DNA from: Blautia sp.
Lineage (GTDB): Bacteria; Bacillota; Clostridia; Lachnospirales; Lachnospiraceae
Length of the DNA: 64,000 bases
Reading direction: 5' to 3'
NCBI GenBank assembly: GCA_021772055.1
Contig: JAETNR010000006.1
Coordinates: forward strand, 1 to 64,000
The translations under genes were made by a program, and so were the position numbers. How positions within the stretch are numbered: the first letter of the stretch is position 1; the number at the start of each line of letters is the position of its first letter. Shown here one piece after another: positions 60,946 through 64,000 of the stretch. The notes beneath the pieces are model-generated. The model had not been told where the DNA came from, made no database searches, and saw only the letters and a program-made list of their open reading frames with translations.

Positions 60946-62805
60946 ATGATTCTGGAAAAAATCAAAAAACCCAATGATATTCATAAAATCGCATTGTCGG
61001 ATTTTCCGAAGCTTGCGCAGGAAATCCGGGAATTTTTAATTGCATCTGTAAGCAAAACAGGAGGGCATCTGGCGTCCAACCTGGGGGCAGTGGAGCTGAC
61101 CCTTGCCCTTCATAATGTACTGGATCTTCCTGAGGATAAGATCATCTGGGATGTGGGGCATCAGGCATATACCCATAAGATCCTCACAGGACGGAAAGAA
61201 GGATTTGAAAGACTGCGCATGGAAGGCGGCATGAGCGGCTTTCCCAAGAGGAAGGAAAGCGCCTGTGACGCCTATGATGCAGGACACAGCTCCAATTCCA
61301 TTTCTGCCGGGCTTGGATATGTAAGAGCCAGAGATTTGCTTGGACAAAAGCATCATGTGGTGTCCGTGATCGGTGACGGAGCCCTTACGGGAGGGATGGC
61401 CTATGAAGCTTTGAATAATGCTGCTGAACTGGAGACCAACTTTATCATTATCCTGAATGATAATAACATGTCCATTTCCAAGAATGTGGGAGGAATGTCC
61501 AGCTATCTCAATGCTTTGCGTACTTCAGAAGTGTATACAGGCTTTAAGCTAGGTGTAACGAAGAATCTGAAAAAGATTCCAAAAGTGGGGACAAAGATGG
61601 TGGATACTGTCCGGAAAACTAAGAGCAGCATCAAGCAGCTTTTTATCCCCGGAATGCTTTTTGAAAATATGGGACTTACTTATCTGGGACCGGTAGATGG
61701 CCACAATATGCGCCAGATGATGAAGCTTTTTAATGAAGCCAAGCGTGTGGAGGGAGCTGTGGTGGTACATGTGCTCACCGAAAAGGGAAAAGGATATATC
61801 CCCGCAAGCATTCACCCGGACAGATTTCACGGAACAGGTCCTTTCGATATCAAAACAGGCAGGGTCCTTGGGGAAAAGAGCGGGCCATCCTATACAGATG
61901 TTTTTTCCGAAACCATGGTAAGGCTTGGAGAAAAAGAAAAACGCCTTGTAGCCATTACGGCTGCCATGCCGGAAGGAACAGGGCTGAAAAATTTCGGGAA
62001 AAAGTTTCCGGAAAGGTTTTATGATGTAGGAATTGCGGAAGAGCATGCCGTTTCCTTTGCGGCAGGGCTTGCTCTTGGCGGAATGATACCGGTTGTTGCG
62101 GTATATTCTTCTTTCCTGCAAAGATCTGTAGACCAGATCCTGCATGATGTCTGCATGCAGAACCTGCATGTGATCTTTGCCATAGACAGGGCCGGACTGG
62201 TGGGAGCGGATGGAGAAACCCATCATGGATGCTTTGATCTGTCCTATCTCAGTATGATGCCAAATATGACGGTACTGGCGCCGAAAAACCAGTGGGAACT
62301 GGAAGCGATGCTCTCCTTTGCCATGGAGCATCCGGGACCCTGTGCGATCCGCTATCCGAAAGGGGCGGCATATCAGGGACTATCTGAGTTTAAGGCTCCC
62401 ATCGTTTATGGAAAGAGCGAAGTGCTGGAGCGCGGACGGGAGATTGCCGTACTGGCTGCAGGCAGCATGGCAGAAATTTGCGGAAAGGCTGTGAAAACCC
62501 TGAAGCAGCGGGGATATTGCCCGACTTTTATTAATGCAAGATTTGTAAAGCCATTGGATACGGCTCTTCTGGATGAGCTGGCACGGGATCACCGTCTGTT
62601 CGTTACAGTGGAAGAAAATGTGAAGAACGGCGGTTTTGGAGAACATGTGGCTTCTTATCTGGAGGCGTGCCATCCTGATGTCCGGGCACTTCCGATTGCC
62701 ATCTGGGACCGCTTTATAGAACATGGAAGCGTATCCTTTTTAAGGGCAAAAATCGGCCTTACTGCGGAGGACATTGTAAAGGCCATTGAAGAATACGAGG
62801 ATTGA
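60946..62805 (+). CDS. dxs: 1-deoxy-D-xylulose-5-phosphate synthase
   Basis: First step of the MEP isoprenoid pathway: pyruvate plus glyceraldehyde-3-phosphate to DXP, thiamine-dependent. The 619-residue protein has the thiamine-binding motif GDGALTGGMAYEALNNAAEL...NDNNMSISKNVG, the catalytic His in TGGHLASNLG, and the C-terminal transketolase domains (RFYDVGIAEEHAVSFAAG). AGAGGGG lies upstream; 13 bp from ispA. Confidence 0.97.
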   Translation: MILEKIKKPNDIHKIALSDFPKLAQEIREFLIASVSKTGGHLASNLGAVELTLALHNVLDLPEDKIIWDVGHQAYTHKILTGRKEGFERLRMEGGMSGFPKRKESACDAYDAGHSSNSISAGLGYVRARDLLGQKHHVVSVIGDGALTGGMAYEALNNAAELETNFIIILNDNNMSISKNVGGMSSYLNALRTSEVYTGFKLGVTKNLKKIPKVGTKMVDTVRKTKSSIKQLFIPGMLFENMGLTYLGPVDGHNMRQMMKLFNEAKRVEGAVVVHVLTEKGKGYIPASIHPDRFHGTGPFDIKTGRVLGEKSGPSYTDVFSETMVRLGEKEKRLVAITAAMPEGTGLKNFGKKFPERFYDVGIAEEHAVSFAAGLALGGMIPVVAVYSSFLQRSVDQILHDVCMQNLHVIFAIDRAGLVGADGETHHGCFDLSYLSMMPNMTVLAPKNQWELEAMLSFAMEHPGPCAIRYPKGAAYQGLSEFKAPIVYGKSEVLERGREIAVLAAGSMAEICGKAVKTLKQRGYCPTFINARFVKPLDTALLDELARDHRLFVTVEENVKNGGFGEHVASYLEACHPDVRALPIAIWDRFIEHGSVSFLRAKIGLTAEDIVKAIEEYED

Positions 62806-62806
62806 T

Positions 62807-63616
62807 ATGAAGAAACGACTGGATCTTTTGATGGTGGAGCGTGCCCTTGCACCCTCCCGAGAAAAGGCAAAAGCATATATTATGTCCGGAGATGTGTATG
62901 TGGACGGACAGAAGGAAGATAAGGCAGGAACCATGTTTCCTGAAACAGTAAAGATCGAGGTAAGGGGAAATACCCTTCCTTACGTGAGCCGCGGAGGCTT
63001 AAAACTGGAAAAAGCCATGAAGCATTTCGGTGTTTCCTTAAGCGGAAAGGTCTGTATGGATGTAGGGGCGTCCACCGGCGGTTTTACGGACTGCATGCTT
63101 CAGAATGGTGCAGAAAAGGTGTATTCCATTGACGTGGGATACGGACAGCTTGACTGGAAGCTTCGGAATGACCCCAGGGTAATATGCATGGAAAAGACCA
63201 ATATCCGCTATGTGGTTCCTGAGGATATCGAGGAGCCTGCGGCTTTTTCTTCCATTGATGTATCGTTCATTTCCCTTACCAAAGTGCTTCTTCCTGTGAG
63301 AAATCTTCTGACACAGGATGGGGAAATCGTCTGTCTTATTAAGCCTCAGTTTGAAGCCGGAAGGGAAAAGGTTGGAAAAAAAGGCGTGGTTCGTGAACCT
63401 GCCGTACATCTGGAGGTCATTGAAAAGGTTCTGGATTATGCAGCACAGATTGCGCTGGAGCCTCACCATCTGTCCTTTTCGCCGATCAAAGGGCCGGAAG
63501 GCAATATTGAATACCTTCTGCATCTGATCAAAAGGCCGGAAGGGACACAGACTGCTTCCTGCCTTGCGGTACAGGCCAAAGACATTGTAGCAGAGGCACA
63601 CAGCCAGTTGGATTGA
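62807..63616 (+). CDS. tlyA: TlyA-family rRNA 2'-O-methyltransferase
   Basis: Methylates rRNA ribose (16S C1409/23S C1920 in mycobacteria). The 269-residue protein has an N-terminal S4 RNA-binding domain (KKRLDLLMVERALAPSREKAK) and an FtsJ-type methyltransferase domain with VCMDVGASTGGFTDCML and a SIDVSFISL strand. ATG 62807, one base after the dxs stop, has CGAGG 6 nt upstream; the longer frame lies inside dxs. Confidence 0.95.
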   Translation: MKKRLDLLMVERALAPSREKAKAYIMSGDVYVDGQKEDKAGTMFPETVKIEVRGNTLPYVSRGGLKLEKAMKHFGVSLSGKVCMDVGASTGGFTDCMLQNGAEKVYSIDVGYGQLDWKLRNDPRVICMEKTNIRYVVPEDIEEPAAFSSIDVSFISLTKVLLPVRNLLTQDGEIVCLIKPQFEAGREKVGKKGVVREPAVHLEVIEKVLDYAAQIALEPHHLSFSPIKGPEGNIEYLLHLIKRPEGTQTASCLAVQAKDIVAEAHSQLD

Positions 63617-63629
63617 GGAAATACAGGAT

Positions 63630-64000
63630 ATGGATAAGTTTTATATTATAACCAACAGTCTAAAGGATGAAGGACTTACACTTACGGACAGCATAGAACA
63701 TTATCTTACAAAGCATCATAAGCAGTGCAGTGTGCAGCAGGCGGGAAGGCAGCTTTCCGGTCCTTATCACTATACCAACCCGGAACTGATTCCTGAGGGA
63801 ACGGACTGCATTATTGTTCTGGGAGGCGACGGAACCCTCCTTCAGGCGGCCAGAGATGTGGTACATAGAGGGATTCCCCTTCTTGGCATCAACCTGGGAA
63901 ACCTGGGATTTTTGGCGGAGGTGGACAGACAGTCCGTTTATCCGGCTCTTGACCAGCTGATGATGGATGATTATGAGGTGGAAGAGCGGATGATGCTTCG
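63630..64000 (+). CDS. nadK: NAD kinase (cut by the right window edge)
   Basis: First 123 codons of the enzyme that phosphorylates NAD to NADP. The start MDKFYIITNSLKDEGL is followed by the catalytic GGDGTLLQAARDV (about residues 68-80) and INLGNLGFLAEVD. ATG 63630 has an AGG 2-4 nt upstream and begins 13 bp after the tlyA stop. The frame is open to the window end. In this gene order argR and recN usually follow. Confidence 0.93.
   Translation, partial: MDKFYIITNSLKDEGLTLTDSIEHYLTKHHKQCSVQQAGRQLSGPYHYTNPELIPEGTDCIIVLGGDGTLLQAARDVVHRGIPLLGINLGNLGFLAEVDRQSVYPALDQLMMDDYEVEERMML

Overview
The window looks like a chromosome segment of a spore-forming, Gram-positive gut anaerobe of the class Clostridia, most likely a Lachnospiraceae member of the Blautia type (inference from gene content and gene order). 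It carries a complete spoIIIA operon, a cotJ spore-coat operon, the order asp23-nusB-xseA-xseB-ispA-dxs-tlyA-nadK typical of this group, many AraC/LacI-controlled sugar genes, and vegetative promoters close to TTGACA-N17-TATAAT. I saw no rRNA gene, tRNA gene or CRISPR array.

Left part, about 1-33 kb: transport and carbohydrate use. After mscL and bioY come a divergent AraC regulator with uxuA-uxuB (hexuronate breakdown), two MFS transporters, a YqeY-like protein, an AraC regulator divergent from galK-galE, a frameshifted Sel1-repeat gene, nudC, an AraC regulator divergent from a domain-permuted GH3 glucosidase and its LacI-type regulator, a zinc alcohol dehydrogenase, a MATE exporter, an acidic secreted protein, a SRAP/YedK DNA-protein crosslink protein, a GH13 isomaltase-like enzyme, an AAA-ATPase/PD-(D/E)XK protein, a response regulator-ABC transporter-sensor kinase operon, and a 1051-residue glycosidase.

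Middle, 33.2-38.3 kb: the most interesting region. The minus-strand cotJA-cotJB-cotJC operon is intact except that cotJC (manganese-catalase-like spore protein) is cut in two by a 3,776-bp segment. The segment holds L-serine dehydratase genes (sdaAB, sdaAA), a small SHOCT-like ORF and a large serine recombinase. Both edges carry AGGTA. Joining the flanks through that core rebuilds an in-frame 209-residue CotJC with the family motif DVGTEELAHLE across the junction. The recombinase transcript is preceded by a good match to a sigma-E promoter. I read this as a skin-like sporulation intervening element that may be excised in the mother cell. A hairpin just upstream of cotJA appears to silence read-through transcripts while sparing transcripts from the operon's own promoter.

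Right part, 38.3-64 kb: a TetR regulator divergent from an MMPL-type exporter and a 1142-residue repeat protein, with two matching operators; an FtsW/SpoVE protein; acpP; a 630-bp gap containing a 314-bp near-palindrome and G-rich tandem repeats; gltX; a short UvrD helicase; an Sfp-type transferase; spoIIIAA-AH, whose first gene seems to start at AUC; prfC; and the asp23...nadK housekeeping cluster, with nadK running off the right edge.
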